From: Nocardioides xinjiangensis | GTDB taxonomy: Bacteria > Actinomycetota > Actinomycetes > Propionibacteriales > Nocardioidaceae | Assembly: GCF_017916455.1 (NCBI RefSeq) | Contig: NZ_JAFMSY010000002.1 | Coordinates: 434,001-498,000 of the forward strand | Length of the DNA stretch: 64,000 nt | Direction: 5' to 3' | In this document: piece by piece, positions 23,110 to 32,067 of the stretch | How the letters are laid out: the number at the start of each line of letters is the position of its first letter | Numbering within the stretch: the first letter of the stretch is position 1 | Position numbers and translations under genes: made by a program | The notes under the pieces: generated by a model | What the model was told of the DNA's origin: nothing | The model's database searches: none | What the model saw: the letters and a program-made list of their open reading frames with translations, nothing else

Positions 23110-23403
23110 GTCCCTGCTGTTGGGGTCCGCGAGCGCGTCGTCCAGCCGGGCCCGCAGCTCCTGCACCTCGTCCTCGAGCTCCAGCACGCGGGCGATGCCC
23201 GCCAGGTTCAGGCCGTCGGCCAGCAGGTCGCGGATCCTCTCGAGGCGGGCCACGTCGTCCGCGCTGTAGAGGCGCGTGCCGCCCGCTGTGCGGTCGGGCG
23301 TGAGCAGCCCGCGCCGTTCGTAGACCCGCAGGTTCTGGATCTCCATCGAGACCATCGAGGCCGCGACGGAGATGGCGTACACGCCGTGGTCGCTGGCTGT
23401 CAC
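23101..23403 (-). CDS. hspR: MerR-family heat-shock regulator, HspR-like
   Basis: A 100-residue MerR-type repressor. The helix-turn-helix and wing read [27 protein letters not shown] and [21 protein letters not shown], with the LRxYERxGLL pattern typical of HspR. A coiled-coil tail follows ([17 protein letters not shown]). GTG 23403 has GGAGG five bases upstream and is preferred to GTG 23409. It is divergent from hsp20, which it probably represses; hspR is more usually found in the dnaK operon. Confidence 0.82.
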   Translation of the reverse strand: MTASDHGVYAISVAASMVSMEIQNLRVYERRGLLTPDRTAGGTRLYSADDVARLERIRDLLADGLNLAGIARVLELEDEVQELRARLDDALADPNSRDSA

Positions 23404-23440
23404 TCGCACCTCCTCCGACGAAATTTCCGAGCCGCTCGGC

Positions 23441-23469
23441 TTGATCTTGCCTCATCCATTGGCTATAAG
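23441..23469 (+). promoter_or_regulatory. housekeeping-type promoter of hsp20
   Basis: TTGATC, 17 bases, TATAAG: a good -35/-10 pair in an AT-rich stretch. A second -10-like box, TATAAC, lies at 23475-23480. A small palindrome, CCGAGCCGCTCGG (23428-23440), lies between the hspR start and the -35. No clear HAIR inverted repeat is present. The ATG at 23536 has GGAGGAG upstream. Confidence 0.6.
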
Positions 23470-23535
23470 AAACCTATAACAGCAACTACAGGTCGTGGAC
23501 CAGAGGTCCACCCGGCAGAACCAGGAGGAGACGAC

Positions 23536-23973
23536 ATGCTGCTTCGCAACACCGACCCGTTCCGTGACCTCGACCGGCTCGCCCAGCAGCTCATGGGCAC
23601 GACCAACCGTCCCGCGGTGATGCCGATGGACGCCTGGCGCGAGGGAGACCGCTTCGTCATCGAGTTCGACCTGCCGGGCGTCACCCCCGACAGCATCGAC
23701 CTCGACGTCGAGCGCAACGTGCTGACCGTGCGTGCCGAGCGCGTCGCCCGCAACGGCGACTGGGAGGCACTGGCCGCCGAGCGGCCGAGGGGCGCGTTCA
23801 GCCGCCAGCTGGTGCTGGGCGACAACCTCGACCTCGAGCGCATCGACGCCTCCTACGAGCACGGTGTGCTGCGCCTGGTCGTCCCGGTCGCCGAGAGGGC
23901 CAAGCCCCGCAAGATCGAGATCACGCAGTCCGGTTCCAGCCGGACCGGGGACCACGCCGAGCTGACGGCCTGA
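23536..23973 (+). CDS. Hsp20/alpha-crystallin small heat-shock protein
   Basis: A 145-residue chaperone. The alpha-crystallin domain spans about residues 30-130: [40 protein letters not shown], then [36 protein letters not shown]. The N-terminus ([17 protein letters not shown]) is of the Mycobacterium 18-kDa antigen type. It holds unfolding proteins in the cytoplasm. The strong promoter and divergent hspR suggest heat or unfolding-stress control. A long hairpin follows the stop. Confidence 0.92.
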   Translation: MLLRNTDPFRDLDRLAQQLMGTTNRPAVMPMDAWREGDRFVIEFDLPGVTPDSIDLDVERNVLTVRAERVARNGDWEALAAERPRGAFSRQLVLGDNLDLERIDASYEHGVLRLVVPVAERAKPRKIEITQSGSSRTGDHAELTA

Positions 23974-23985
23974 TCCCCCTCCCCT

Positions 23986-24026
23986 CGCGGGGTCGCAGCC
24001 CTTGCGCAGTGCGCTGCGACCCCGCG
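23986..24026 (+). terminator. 14-bp hairpin after hsp20
   Basis: CGCGGGGTCGCAGC and GCTGCGACCCCGCG are perfectly complementary around a 13-base loop, starting 13 bases after the hsp20 stop. No U-run follows. Position supports a terminator. Confidence 0.65.
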
Positions 24027-24096
24027 ATCGCGGTCCTCCCGCGGCACGGCAGGTGTCGCCGGCCGGGCCGCTGCGGCCATCGGCGAAGATGGCTGC

Positions 24097-25302
24097 ATGA
24101 GCACGTCTCAGGCCCACGTCTACGCCGCGGTGCGCACGCCCTTCGGACGCTTCGGCGGGGCGCTGGCGACGTCCCGGCCCGACGACCTGGCGGCCGGGGT
24201 GCTCCGGGCGGCGCTCGAGCGCACGCGGCTCGACGCAGCCGAGGTCGACGAGGTGGTGCTCGGCAACGCCAACGGAGCCGGTGAGGACAACCGCAACGTC
24301 GCGCGGATGGCCGCCCTGCTCGCCGGGCTCCCGGTGTCGGTGCCCGGCACGTCGGTCAACCGGCTCTGCGGGTCGTCCCTCGACGCCGCCATGGCCGGCT
24401 CGCGCACCATCGAGACCGGTGACGCCGACATCGTCCTGACCGGCGGCGTCGAGTCCATGACCCGTGCCCCCTGGGTGCTGCCGAAGGCCGAGCGGGCGTT
24501 CCCGGCGGGCAACGCCGAGCTGGTCTCCACCACCCTCGGCTGGCGCCTGGTGAACCCGCGCATGCGGGCCGAGTGGACCGTCTCCCTCGGCGAGGCCAAC
24601 GAGCAGCTCTGCGAGGCGTACGACGTCTCCCGCGACCGGCAGGACGCCTTCGCCGTGCGCTCGCACCGGCTGGCCCACGAGGCGTGGGAGGCGGGGTTCT
24701 ACGACGACCTCGTCGTGCCCGTCGACGGCGTCGACCTGGCCCGCGACGAGGGGATCCGTCCCGACGCCACGGCCGCGTCGCTGGCCGGCCTCCGGCCGTC
24801 GTTCCGACCGGACGGGACCATCACCGCGGGCAACGCCTCCCCGCTCAGCGACGGCGCGTCCGCGGTGCTGCTCGGCTCGGCCGGAGCGGCCGACCGCATC
24901 GGGCGCGAGCCGCTGGCGCGCATCGCCGGGCGCGGCACGCACGCCGTCGAGCCGCACCGGTTCGGCTACGCCCCTGTCGAGGCCGCCGACAAGGCACTCG
25001 CCCGGGCGGGCATCACGTGGTCCGACGTCGGGGTCGTCGAGCTCAACGAGGCGTTCGCGGTCCAGTCGCTCGTCTGCGTCGACGCGTGGCTGGAGCGCGG
25101 GCTGTCCGACCCCGAGGTCGTCAACACGCGAGGCGGCGCGATCGCCCTCGGCCACCCGCTGGGCGCCTCGGGCGGTCGCGTCCTCGGCACCCTCGCGGAG
25201 GCCATGCGCGCCGACGGCCACCGCTGGGGCGTCGCCGCCATCTGCATCGGTGTCGGTCAGGGACTGGCCGTGGTGCTCGAGAACGAGGCCGCGGCGGGGT
25301 AG
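24097..25302 (+). CDS. acetyl-CoA C-acyltransferase (thiolase)
   Basis: A 401-residue thiolase. The catalytic residues are all in place: nucleophile Cys in SVNRLCGSSLDA near residue 90, His in GGAIALGHPLGASGGR near 355, and the second Cys in ICIGVGQG near 388. NASPLSDGASA and ELNEAFAVQ are also typical. It catalyses either thiolytic cleavage of 3-ketoacyl-CoA (beta-oxidation) or the reverse condensation. Length and motifs are of the PcaF/FadA type; the exact substrate is open. It stands alone, without other beta-oxidation genes. Confidence 0.9.
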   Translation: MSTSQAHVYAAVRTPFGRFGGALATSRPDDLAAGVLRAALERTRLDAAEVDEVVLGNANGAGEDNRNVARMAALLAGLPVSVPGTSVNRLCGSSLDAAMAGSRTIETGDADIVLTGGVESMTRAPWVLPKAERAFPAGNAELVSTTLGWRLVNPRMRAEWTVSLGEANEQLCEAYDVSRDRQDAFAVRSHRLAHEAWEAGFYDDLVVPVDGVDLARDEGIRPDATAASLAGLRPSFRPDGTITAGNASPLSDGASAVLLGSAGAADRIGREPLARIAGRGTHAVEPHRFGYAPVEAADKALARAGITWSDVGVVELNEAFAVQSLVCVDAWLERGLSDPEVVNTRGGAIALGHPLGASGGRVLGTLAEAMRADGHRWGVAAICIGVGQGLAVVLENEAAAG

Positions 25303-25371
25303 TTGGCCGTCAGCGACCCCCGGCGCGGCCGACCACCGCGGGGACGATGGCCGCGGGGACGACGACCGCCG

Positions 25372-25986
25372 TCAGGACGTCTCCGCTCCTCGCGGATCCG
25401 TCTGCTGGCGGAGGTCGAGCCGCAACCGGCGGGCGGCGAGGTCCACCGCCGGACCGAGGAGCAGGATGACCGCGAGCGTGCCCACCCCCACCGTCGCCCC
25501 GAGCAGCCACCCGGCCAGCGCTCCCCCTCCCTGCACCGCGCTGTAGCTCCACCGGAACGGCACCGGCGGGTCCCAGGCGAGCGCGGCCGCCTCGGCCGGC
25601 CCGGCGCCGGTGTTGCTGCCGAGGTAGAGGGCGATGCCCACCGCCAGCACCGGGAACGCCGCGACCAGGAGGAGCACCTGCCAGACGGTGGCGTCCGGCG
25701 TGGGCAGCAGACCCAGCACGACCGAGACCGTCACCCCCACCAGGACGACCTGCACGACGGTGCCGACGCCCGGGCGGACCTTGCGCAGCGCGGCGAGCGC
25801 GACGAGGGCGACGCCGACCAGGAGGTTCACGACCCAGAAGGCGGCACCGGTCCTGCGCGTGAGCCCGTTGACGAACGTGGAGTAGCCGTCGGACCCGAGG
25901 TCGGCGGCTAGGAGGAGGGCCACCCCTGTGCCGAGGACGACACACCCGAGGAGGAGCAGGACCGTACGACGCGGGCTGGGGATCAC
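25372..25986 (-). CDS. YczE/YyaS-like membrane protein
   Basis: A 204-residue integral membrane protein with about five or six hydrophobic helices. Family-like segments are LGTGVALLLAADLGSDGYSTFVNGL, ALYLGSNTGAGPAEA and GWLLGATVGVGTLAVILLLGP. The YczE/YitT group has no firm function. GTG 25986 is used because the upstream frame reads into the divergent promoter region. It is divergent from phoX. Confidence 0.75.
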   Translation of the reverse strand: MIPSPRRTVLLLLGCVVLGTGVALLLAADLGSDGYSTFVNGLTRRTGAAFWVVNLLVGVALVALAALRKVRPGVGTVVQVVLVGVTVSVVLGLLPTPDATVWQVLLLVAAFPVLAVGIALYLGSNTGAGPAEAAALAWDPPVPFRWSYSAVQGGGALAGWLLGATVGVGTLAVILLLGPAVDLAARRLRLDLRQQTDPRGAETS

Positions 25987-26078
25987 GGCGTCAGCATGGC
26001 AGCCGGGACCGGCCGGCTCGTCGTCGACGCGGCCCGTCGTACCGCCGGAGCGGGCCTGCGGGGCACGATTGTCGAGTC

Positions 26079-26100
26079 GTTCACCGGACGTCCACCTGCC
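26079..26100 (+). promoter_or_regulatory. PHO-box-like direct repeat before phoX
   Basis: Two adjacent 11-base units, GTTCACCGGAC and GTCCACCTGCC, repeat GTYCACC at 11-base spacing. This is the form of PhoP binding sites in Streptomyces (two or more 11-base direct repeats beginning GTTCA). It lies 75 bases before the phoX ATG. Two units is the minimum for such a box. Confidence 0.55.
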
Positions 26101-26174
26101 GGACTCCGAACCGGTCGGGCGGCGTACGAGAGTCGTCGGTGCATCCATCCCCCCTCACTCGGCACGGAGAAACG

Positions 26175-28220
26175 ATGACCGACACCACCCCGCGGCCCCT
26201 CCTCCCCCTCCTCCCCATGGCGGGCCGCACCCACGGCAACCGGAGTGCGGTGACCTGCCACCTCCGGTGCGGCGACGCCTGCTCCGTGGCCGCTCCCAAC
26301 ACCACCGACACGTCCTACTTCCGCGACGTCGCCGCGCAGGCCCTGAGCCGCCGCACCGTCGTGGGCGCCGGGCTCACCGTCACCGCCCTCGGTGCGGTCT
26401 CGGCCTCCCCCGCGGCCGCGGGCCGGGCGACCGGGCACGGCAACGGCAACGGGCACGGCGGACACGGTCACCACCTCGACCTCGAGTTCGACGCGATCGC
26501 GCCCGCGCCGGTCACCGTCGACGACGTGACCGTCCCCGCCGGCTACGACTGGCGGACGATCATCCGCTGGGGCGACCCGATCCTGCGGGGCGCGCCCACC
26601 TTCGACGCCGCCCACCAGACGCCCGAGGCGCAGGCCGGCCAGTTCGGCTACAACAACGACTACCTCGACATCATCGAGACCAACCGCCAGGGCACCAGGG
26701 CGCTGCTGGTGTGCAACCACGAGTACACCAACGAGAACATCATGTTCCCGCCCGGCACCGACCCGGCCACCGTCATCCGCACCGCGTGGGCCGCCCACGG
26801 CATGTCGGTCGTCGAGCTCAGGCGCCGCCGCCGCGGCGACGCCTGGACCTACGTCCCGGGCGCCCGCCTCAACCGGCGGATCACCCTCGACACCCCGTTC
26901 GCCGTGGACGGCCCCGCCGCCGGCTCCGACCTGCTCAAGACCGCGGCCGACCCGACGGGCACCCGCGTGCTGGGCACGATGAACAACTGCGCCGGCGGGA
27001 CGACCCCGTGGGGCACGGTGCTCTCGGGCGAGGAGAACTTCAACCAGTACTTCCGCGCCTCCGGCACCGACCCCCGCGAGGCCCGCTACGGCCTCTCCGC
27101 GACGCAGGACTCGCGCAACTGGCGCTCGCTCGACCCGCGGTGGGACGCCACCACACCGGAGTTCGCCAACGAGCCCAACCGCTTCGGCTGGATCGTGGAG
27201 GTCGACCCCTCCGACCCGCGGTCGACCCCGGTGAAGCACACCGCGATGGGCCGCTTCAAGCACGAGGGCGCGAACGTCATCGTCAACCGCGACGGACACG
27301 TCGTGGCCTACATGGGCGACGACGAGCGCTTCGACTACCTCTACCGCTTCGTCTCCCGCGACCGCATGCGCAGCGGCGACAGCCGGTCGGACCGCCGGCA
27401 CAACAAGACGCTCCTCAGCGAGGGCGACCTCTCGGTGGCGCGCTTCACCGGCGACGGTCTCGGGGACGGCGTCAGCGACGGCACCGGCGAGTGGATCCCG
27501 CTCACCAAGGACGGACGGTCCATGGTGCCCGGGTTCACCATCGAGGAGGTGCTGGTCTACACGCGCCTCGCAGCCGACACGGTCATGCCGACCAAGATGG
27601 ACCGCCCCGAGGACGTGGAGCCGAGCATGCACAACGGCCGCGTCTACGTCGCCTGCACCAACAACACCGACCGCGGCAAGGCCGGCAAGGAGGGCCCGAC
27701 CGAGCCCAACCCGCGCCCCCTCAACAAGGACGGGCACGTCGTCGAGATCACGCCGACGAACGGCGACCACACCCGCTCGACCTTCACCTGGAACCTGTTC
27801 CTGATCTGCGGTGACGCCGCCTCGGCCGGCACCTACTTCGGCGGCTGGACCGGCCCCGTGTCGCCCATCTCCTGCCCCGACAACGTCGCCTTCGACAGCG
27901 AGGGCAACCTCTGGGTCTCCACCGACGGCCAGCCCAGCGCGATCAAGGTCAGCGACGGCCTCTTCAAGGTCCCGGTCGAGGGCCCCGAGCGCGGCCACGT
28001 CCAGCAGTTCCTCGCGGTGCCCTCGGGCGCCGAGACGTGCGGTCCGGTCATCCACGACCGCGACGGCTCGGTCTTCGTCGCCGTCCAGCACCCCGGCGAG
28101 GACGGCAGCTGGGAGGCCCCGCAGTCGCGGTTCCCGGACTTCGTGCCCGCCGGCTCGACCGCCGCCCGCGGCCAGTTCGCCGGCCCGCGCCCGTCGGTCG
28201 TCCAGGTCACCCGCGGCTGA
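26175..28220 (+). CDS. phoX: PhoX-family alkaline phosphatase
   Basis: A 681-residue secreted phosphatase of the PhoX family, a calcium/iron enzyme that releases phosphate from organic esters. A 55-residue N-terminal extension with TCHLRCGDAC precedes an internal Tat-like signal (LSRRTVVGAGLTVTALG, RR at 59-60). The His/Gly-rich linker (near residue 90) is followed by the large propeller domain with ALLVCNHEYTNENIMFP, NNCAGGTTPWGTVLSGEENFNQYF, GRFKHEGANVIVN and EDVEPS. GGAGA lies before the ATG. It is the first of three phosphate-ester enzymes in a row and sits behind a PHO-box-like repeat. Confidence 0.9.
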   Translation: MTDTTPRPLLPLLPMAGRTHGNRSAVTCHLRCGDACSVAAPNTTDTSYFRDVAAQALSRRTVVGAGLTVTALGAVSASPAAAGRATGHGNGNGHGGHGHHLDLEFDAIAPAPVTVDDVTVPAGYDWRTIIRWGDPILRGAPTFDAAHQTPEAQAGQFGYNNDYLDIIETNRQGTRALLVCNHEYTNENIMFPPGTDPATVIRTAWAAHGMSVVELRRRRRGDAWTYVPGARLNRRITLDTPFAVDGPAAGSDLLKTAADPTGTRVLGTMNNCAGGTTPWGTVLSGEENFNQYFRASGTDPREARYGLSATQDSRNWRSLDPRWDATTPEFANEPNRFGWIVEVDPSDPRSTPVKHTAMGRFKHEGANVIVNRDGHVVAYMGDDERFDYLYRFVSRDRMRSGDSRSDRRHNKTLLSEGDLSVARFTGDGLGDGVSDGTGEWIPLTKDGRSMVPGFTIEEVLVYTRLAADTVMPTKMDRPEDVEPSMHNGRVYVACTNNTDRGKAGKEGPTEPNPRPLNKDGHVVEITPTNGDHTRSTFTWNLFLICGDAASAGTYFGGWTGPVSPISCPDNVAFDSEGNLWVSTDGQPSAIKVSDGLFKVPVEGPERGHVQQFLAVPSGAETCGPVIHDRDGSVFVAVQHPGEDGSWEAPQSRFPDFVPAGSTAARGQFAGPRPSVVQVTRG

Positions 28221-28234
28221 TCCGACACCCACGC

Positions 28235-28267
28235 CCGGTGCGGGCCGTCGCCGACGGCCCGCACCGG
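28235..28267 (+). terminator. 16-bp hairpin between phoX and the phytase-GDPD gene
   Basis: CCGGTGCGGGCCGTCG and CGACGGCCCGCACCGG are perfectly complementary with one base between them, starting 15 bases after phoX. It could end most transcripts after phoX or set the ratio between the two genes. No U-run follows. Confidence 0.6.
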
Positions 28268-28313
28268 CGCCTCGCCCTGCACGCAGCACCCGCGAACCAG
28301 CGAAGGACCCGCC

Positions 28314-30626
28314 ATGCCCCTGCCCCGCCGTACGGCGCTCGCCACCGTCGCCGCCCTCGTCAGCCCCCTGCTCACCCTGCCCCTGCTCGGCGCACCCGGC
28401 CACGCCGACCGGCCCACCGACCGGTCCACCGACCGGCCGTCGGGTCGACCCGCCGAGCGGCCCGCCGACCAGGCCGTGGGCCGCTGGCTGGACGTGCCGA
28501 CCCTGGTCGGCCGCGCCACCCTCGACGCCGACTTCCTGGCGCCCGGTCCCCCGTCGGGGACCCGGATGACCCCTGCGAACGGACGCAGCGGCCCCTTCCC
28601 CGGCCAGGTGGTCCCCGGGTTCTCGGCCATGCTCGACAACGGCGACGGCACCTTCTGGGCCATGCCGGACAACGGCTTCGGCACCAAGGCCAACTCCGCC
28701 GACTTCCTGCTGCGGATGTACGAGGCGCGCCCCGACTTCGAAGGGGCCGACGGCGGTGAGGGCACCGTCGACCTGCCCCGCTTCCTCTCCTTCCGCGACC
28801 CCGACCACAAGGTCCCCTTCCCCATCGTCAACGAGGCCACCACCGAGCGGCTGCTCACCGGTGCCGACTTCGACATCGAGTCCGTGGTGCGGCTGCGCGA
28901 CGGCAGCTTCCTCGTCGGTGAGGAGTTCGGGCCGTTCGTGCTCCACTTCGACCGCACCGGCAAGCTGCTGGCAGCACCGGTGCCGCTGCCGGGCGTGCAG
29001 TCGCCCCAGCACCCCGGTCTCGCCGGCGCCCGACCGACCCTGCCCGCCAGCAAGGGCTTCGAGGCGATGGCCTTCGACGGCTCGCGCTACGCCTACCCCG
29101 TCCTCGAGGGCGCCCTGGTCGACGAGCCCGACCAGCGCGTCCGCGAGATCCACCAGCTCGACACCCGCACGATGCGCTACACCGGGCGCACGTGGGACTA
29201 CCGCACCGTCGAGGCCGCCAACCTCGTCGGCGACGCGTTCATGGTCGGCCGCGACCGCATGCTCGTGCTGGAGCGCGACAACTTCGGCGGCGCCCAGGCG
29301 GTCACCAAGCGCGTCGTCGAGGTCGACCTCGGCCGCACCGAGCCCGGTGGCCACCTCGTCGCCGAGCCGGTGCTCGACCTGCTGGAGATTGCGAACCCCG
29401 ACGGCATCGGCGCCGGCGACGGCTACGGCACGGGCGACCCGTTCTCGTTCCCGTTCGTCTCCGACGAGACGATCGTGCAGCTGCGCGACGGCAGCTTCGT
29501 GCTCACCAACGACAACAACTTCCCCGGCGACGACGCCCGGGTCGACGGCGAGCCCGACGACATCGAGATCATCCACGTCGACCTGCGCCGCCAGCGGGTC
29601 CGCGACGGCGGTCCGGTCGTCTTCGCCCACCGCGGCGCGTCCGGCTACCGCCCCGAGCACACCATCGCCGCCTACGAGCTGGCCGCGCAGCAGTGCGCCG
29701 ACTTCGTCGAGCCGGACCTGGTGATGACGAAGGACGGCGTGCTCGTGGCCCGCCACGAGCCGGAGATCGGCGGGACGACCGACGTCGCCGCGCGTCCGGA
29801 GTTTGCCGAGCGCCGCACCACCAAGCAGGTCGACGGTCGCGCGGTGACCGGCTGGTTCGTCGAGGACTTCACCCTCGCCGAGCTCAAGACCCTGCGGGCC
29901 GAGGAGCGCCTGCCACAGCTGCGCCCGGGCAACACGGCCTGGGACGGCCTCTACCAGGTGCCGACGCTCGACGAGGTCCTCACCTTCGCCCGGCGCACCG
30001 AGACGTGCGACGGCGAGCCGCTCGGCGTCATCCCCGAGATCAAGCACAGCACCTACCTGGCGCAGGCGGGCCTGCCGGCGGAGCGACCCCTGCTCGAGGC
30101 ACTGCACCGCAACGGCGTACGCCCCGGGGACACACCGGTCGTCATCCAGAGCTTCGAGGTCTCCAACCTCCGTGCGCTCGACCCGATGACCCGCTTCGAG
30201 CTCGTCCAGCTCGTCGACTGCTCCGGCGCGCCCTACGACCAGGTCGCGGCCGGCACCGGCGTCACGTACGCCGACCTGGTCACCCGCCGGGGCATGCGGA
30301 CGGTGGCCCGCTACGCCGACAGCGTCGGGATGTGCAAGGACGTGATGATCCCCCGGCTGCCCGACGGTAGGCTGGGTCGCCCCACCGACGCCATCGACAA
30401 CGCCCACGAGGCCGGCCTCACCGTCACCGGCTGGACGTTCCGCCGCGAGAACTCCTTCCTGCCGCTGCAGTTCCGCTCGTCCACCGACCCGGCGGCCCCC
30501 GGCGACCTGGCCGGCGAGATCCGCGCGTTCCTCCGGGCCGGCATGGACGACGTCTTCACCGACAACCCCGACGTCGGCGCCCAGGTGGCGGCGGACTGGG
30601 GCGACCGTGCCCGGCGCTCGTCGTAG
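28314..30626 (+). CDS. secreted fusion of phytase-like esterase and glycerophosphodiester phosphodiesterase
   Basis: A 770-residue exported protein. A signal peptide (LATVAALVSPLLTLPLLGAPGHA) and an Arg/Pro linker lead to an esterase-like-activity-of-phytase domain at about 60-430 (FSAMLDNGDGTFWAMPDNGFG, LVGEEFGPFVLHFD, GFEAMAFDG). From about residue 435 to 765 there is a GDPD barrel with FAHRGASGYRPEHT, EPDLVMTKDGVLVARHEPEI and IPEIKHSTY. These keep the catalytic His pair and metal-binding Glu/Asp. GDPD enzymes split glycerophosphodiesters to sn-glycerol-3-phosphate and an alcohol. The fusion joins two phosphate-releasing activities outside the cell. Confidence 0.88.
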   Translation: MPLPRRTALATVAALVSPLLTLPLLGAPGHADRPTDRSTDRPSGRPAERPADQAVGRWLDVPTLVGRATLDADFLAPGPPSGTRMTPANGRSGPFPGQVVPGFSAMLDNGDGTFWAMPDNGFGTKANSADFLLRMYEARPDFEGADGGEGTVDLPRFLSFRDPDHKVPFPIVNEATTERLLTGADFDIESVVRLRDGSFLVGEEFGPFVLHFDRTGKLLAAPVPLPGVQSPQHPGLAGARPTLPASKGFEAMAFDGSRYAYPVLEGALVDEPDQRVREIHQLDTRTMRYTGRTWDYRTVEAANLVGDAFMVGRDRMLVLERDNFGGAQAVTKRVVEVDLGRTEPGGHLVAEPVLDLLEIANPDGIGAGDGYGTGDPFSFPFVSDETIVQLRDGSFVLTNDNNFPGDDARVDGEPDDIEIIHVDLRRQRVRDGGPVVFAHRGASGYRPEHTIAAYELAAQQCADFVEPDLVMTKDGVLVARHEPEIGGTTDVAARPEFAERRTTKQVDGRAVTGWFVEDFTLAELKTLRAEERLPQLRPGNTAWDGLYQVPTLDEVLTFARRTETCDGEPLGVIPEIKHSTYLAQAGLPAERPLLEALHRNGVRPGDTPVVIQSFEVSNLRALDPMTRFELVQLVDCSGAPYDQVAAGTGVTYADLVTRRGMRTVARYADSVGMCKDVMIPRLPDGRLGRPTDAIDNAHEAGLTVTGWTFRRENSFLPLQFRSSTDPAAPGDLAGEIRAFLRAGMDDVFTDNPDVGAQVAADWGDRARRSS

Positions 30627-30668
30627 GTTGTCCAGGTCCCCTGAGGAACCGCTCGGAAAGGTCCTTCC

Positions 30669-32039
30669 ATGACGTCACGCACCCGCACGACCCCCGCCGG
30701 CCGGGCCGCGCTCGCCGCGACCCTCGCCGCGACCGTCGCCATGTCCCTCGCGATGTCCCTCGTCGCGACCCTCACCACCGCGAGCCTCGCCGCCGCGCCG
30801 CCGACGTCGTCCGTCGGCGACCGCGACCGGCACCCGGCCGGCCGCGGACACGGTGGCGCGCCCCACGACCGCGCGCCGGTGCTCCGGTTCGCCACGTTCA
30901 ACGCCTCGCTCAACCGGGGCACGGCCGGTGAGCTCGTCCGCGACCTCTCCACCCCGGGCCACCGGCAGGCTGCCGCGGCAGCGGAGACCATCCAGCGCAC
31001 CGGGGCCGACGTGCTGCTGATCAACGAGTTCGACCACGACGAGGCCGGGCGCGCGGCCGAGCTGTTCCGCGACAACTACCTCGCGGTGGGGCAGAACGGC
31101 GCCGCCCCCATCGACTACCCCTACTACTACGTCGCGCCGTCCAACACCGGCGTCCCGAGCGGATTCGACCTGAACAACGACGGCCAGGTCGGCCGGCCCG
31201 GCACCCAGGCGGGCGGTGACGACTCGCTGGGCTTCGGCCTCTTCCCCGGCCAGTACGGCATGGTCGTCTACTCCAGGTACCCGATCCTCACCGACGAGGT
31301 CCGCACCTTCCAGCGCTTCCTGTGGAAGGACATGCCCGGCGCGCTGCTCCCCGACGACCCGGCGACACCTGCCCCGGCCGACTGGTACTCCCCCGACGAG
31401 CTCGACGTCCTCCGGCTCTCGTCGAAGTCCCACTGGGACGTCCCGGTCGCGGTGCCCGGTCGCAAGCCCGTGCACTTCCTGGTGTCGCACCCCACGCCGC
31501 CCACGTTCGACGGTGCCGAGGACCGCAACGGCACGCGCAACCACGACGAGATCCGGCTGTGGGCCGACTACGTCAGCGGCGGTCGGCGCGCCGCGTACAT
31601 CTACGACGACGCGGGACGCCGGGGCGGCCTCGGCAAGGGCCAGGACTTCGTGATCGCGGGCGACCAGAACGCCGACCCGTTCGACGGCGACTCGACCGGC
31701 CGGGCTATCCACCAGCTGCTCGACCACCCGCGCATCCAGGACCCCCGCCCCCGGTCCACCGGCGCGGTGGACCAGTCGCGGTCGCAGGCGGGCGCCAACC
31801 TCACGCACACCGGACCGGCCGCCGAGGACACCGCCGACTTCGCCGATACGACGCCCGGCAACCTGCGCGCCGACTACGTGCTGCCGAGCCGCAGCCTGCA
31901 GGTGCGGGGATCCGGCGTGTACTGGCTGCCGAGCAGCGACCCGCTGTTCCCGCGCCTCGTCGGGGTCTACCCGTTCCCGGTGAGCGACCACCGGCTGGTG
32001 TGGGTCGACGTCCGCGCCTCGAAGGGACGCCACCGCTGA
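30669..32039 (+). CDS. secreted endonuclease/exonuclease/phosphatase (EEP) family protein
   Basis: A 456-residue exported protein. The signal peptide (LAATLAATVAMSLAMSLVATLTTA shortened to its core LAATLAATVAMSL) ends near residue 42. The EEP fold follows: LRFATFNASLNRG, ADVLLINEFD (metal Glu), QYGMVVYSRYPI, VHFLVSHPTPPTFDG, FVIAGDQNADPFDG and a final FPVSDHRLVWVDV with the catalytic Asp-His. It probably hydrolyses phosphodiesters or phosphomonoesters outside the cell. It closes the phosphate run after phoX and the phytase-GDPD gene; a TAGGTT box 39 bases upstream may give it its own promoter. Confidence 0.85.
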   Translation: MTSRTRTTPAGRAALAATLAATVAMSLAMSLVATLTTASLAAAPPTSSVGDRDRHPAGRGHGGAPHDRAPVLRFATFNASLNRGTAGELVRDLSTPGHRQAAAAAETIQRTGADVLLINEFDHDEAGRAAELFRDNYLAVGQNGAAPIDYPYYYVAPSNTGVPSGFDLNNDGQVGRPGTQAGGDDSLGFGLFPGQYGMVVYSRYPILTDEVRTFQRFLWKDMPGALLPDDPATPAPADWYSPDELDVLRLSSKSHWDVPVAVPGRKPVHFLVSHPTPPTFDGAEDRNGTRNHDEIRLWADYVSGGRRAAYIYDDAGRRGGLGKGQDFVIAGDQNADPFDGDSTGRAIHQLLDHPRIQDPRPRSTGAVDQSRSQAGANLTHTGPAAEDTADFADTTPGNLRADYVLPSRSLQVRGSGVYWLPSSDPLFPRLVGVYPFPVSDHRLVWVDVRASKGRHR

Positions 32040-32067
32040 CCCGGCGCGGGCGCCTCGTCGGCGGCGG

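Noticed and set aside
23410..23470. HspR-binding HAIR element between hspR and hsp20
   Set aside because: CTTGATCTTG is present, but not the CTTGAGT-N7-ACTCAAG inverted repeat, so I do not call it.
25983..30407. A 1474-codon open frame on the minus strand
   Set aside because: It lies antisense to phoX and the phytase-GDPD gene, which have clear domains. Long antisense frames are expected in DNA this GC-rich, and its translation has no recognisable domain.
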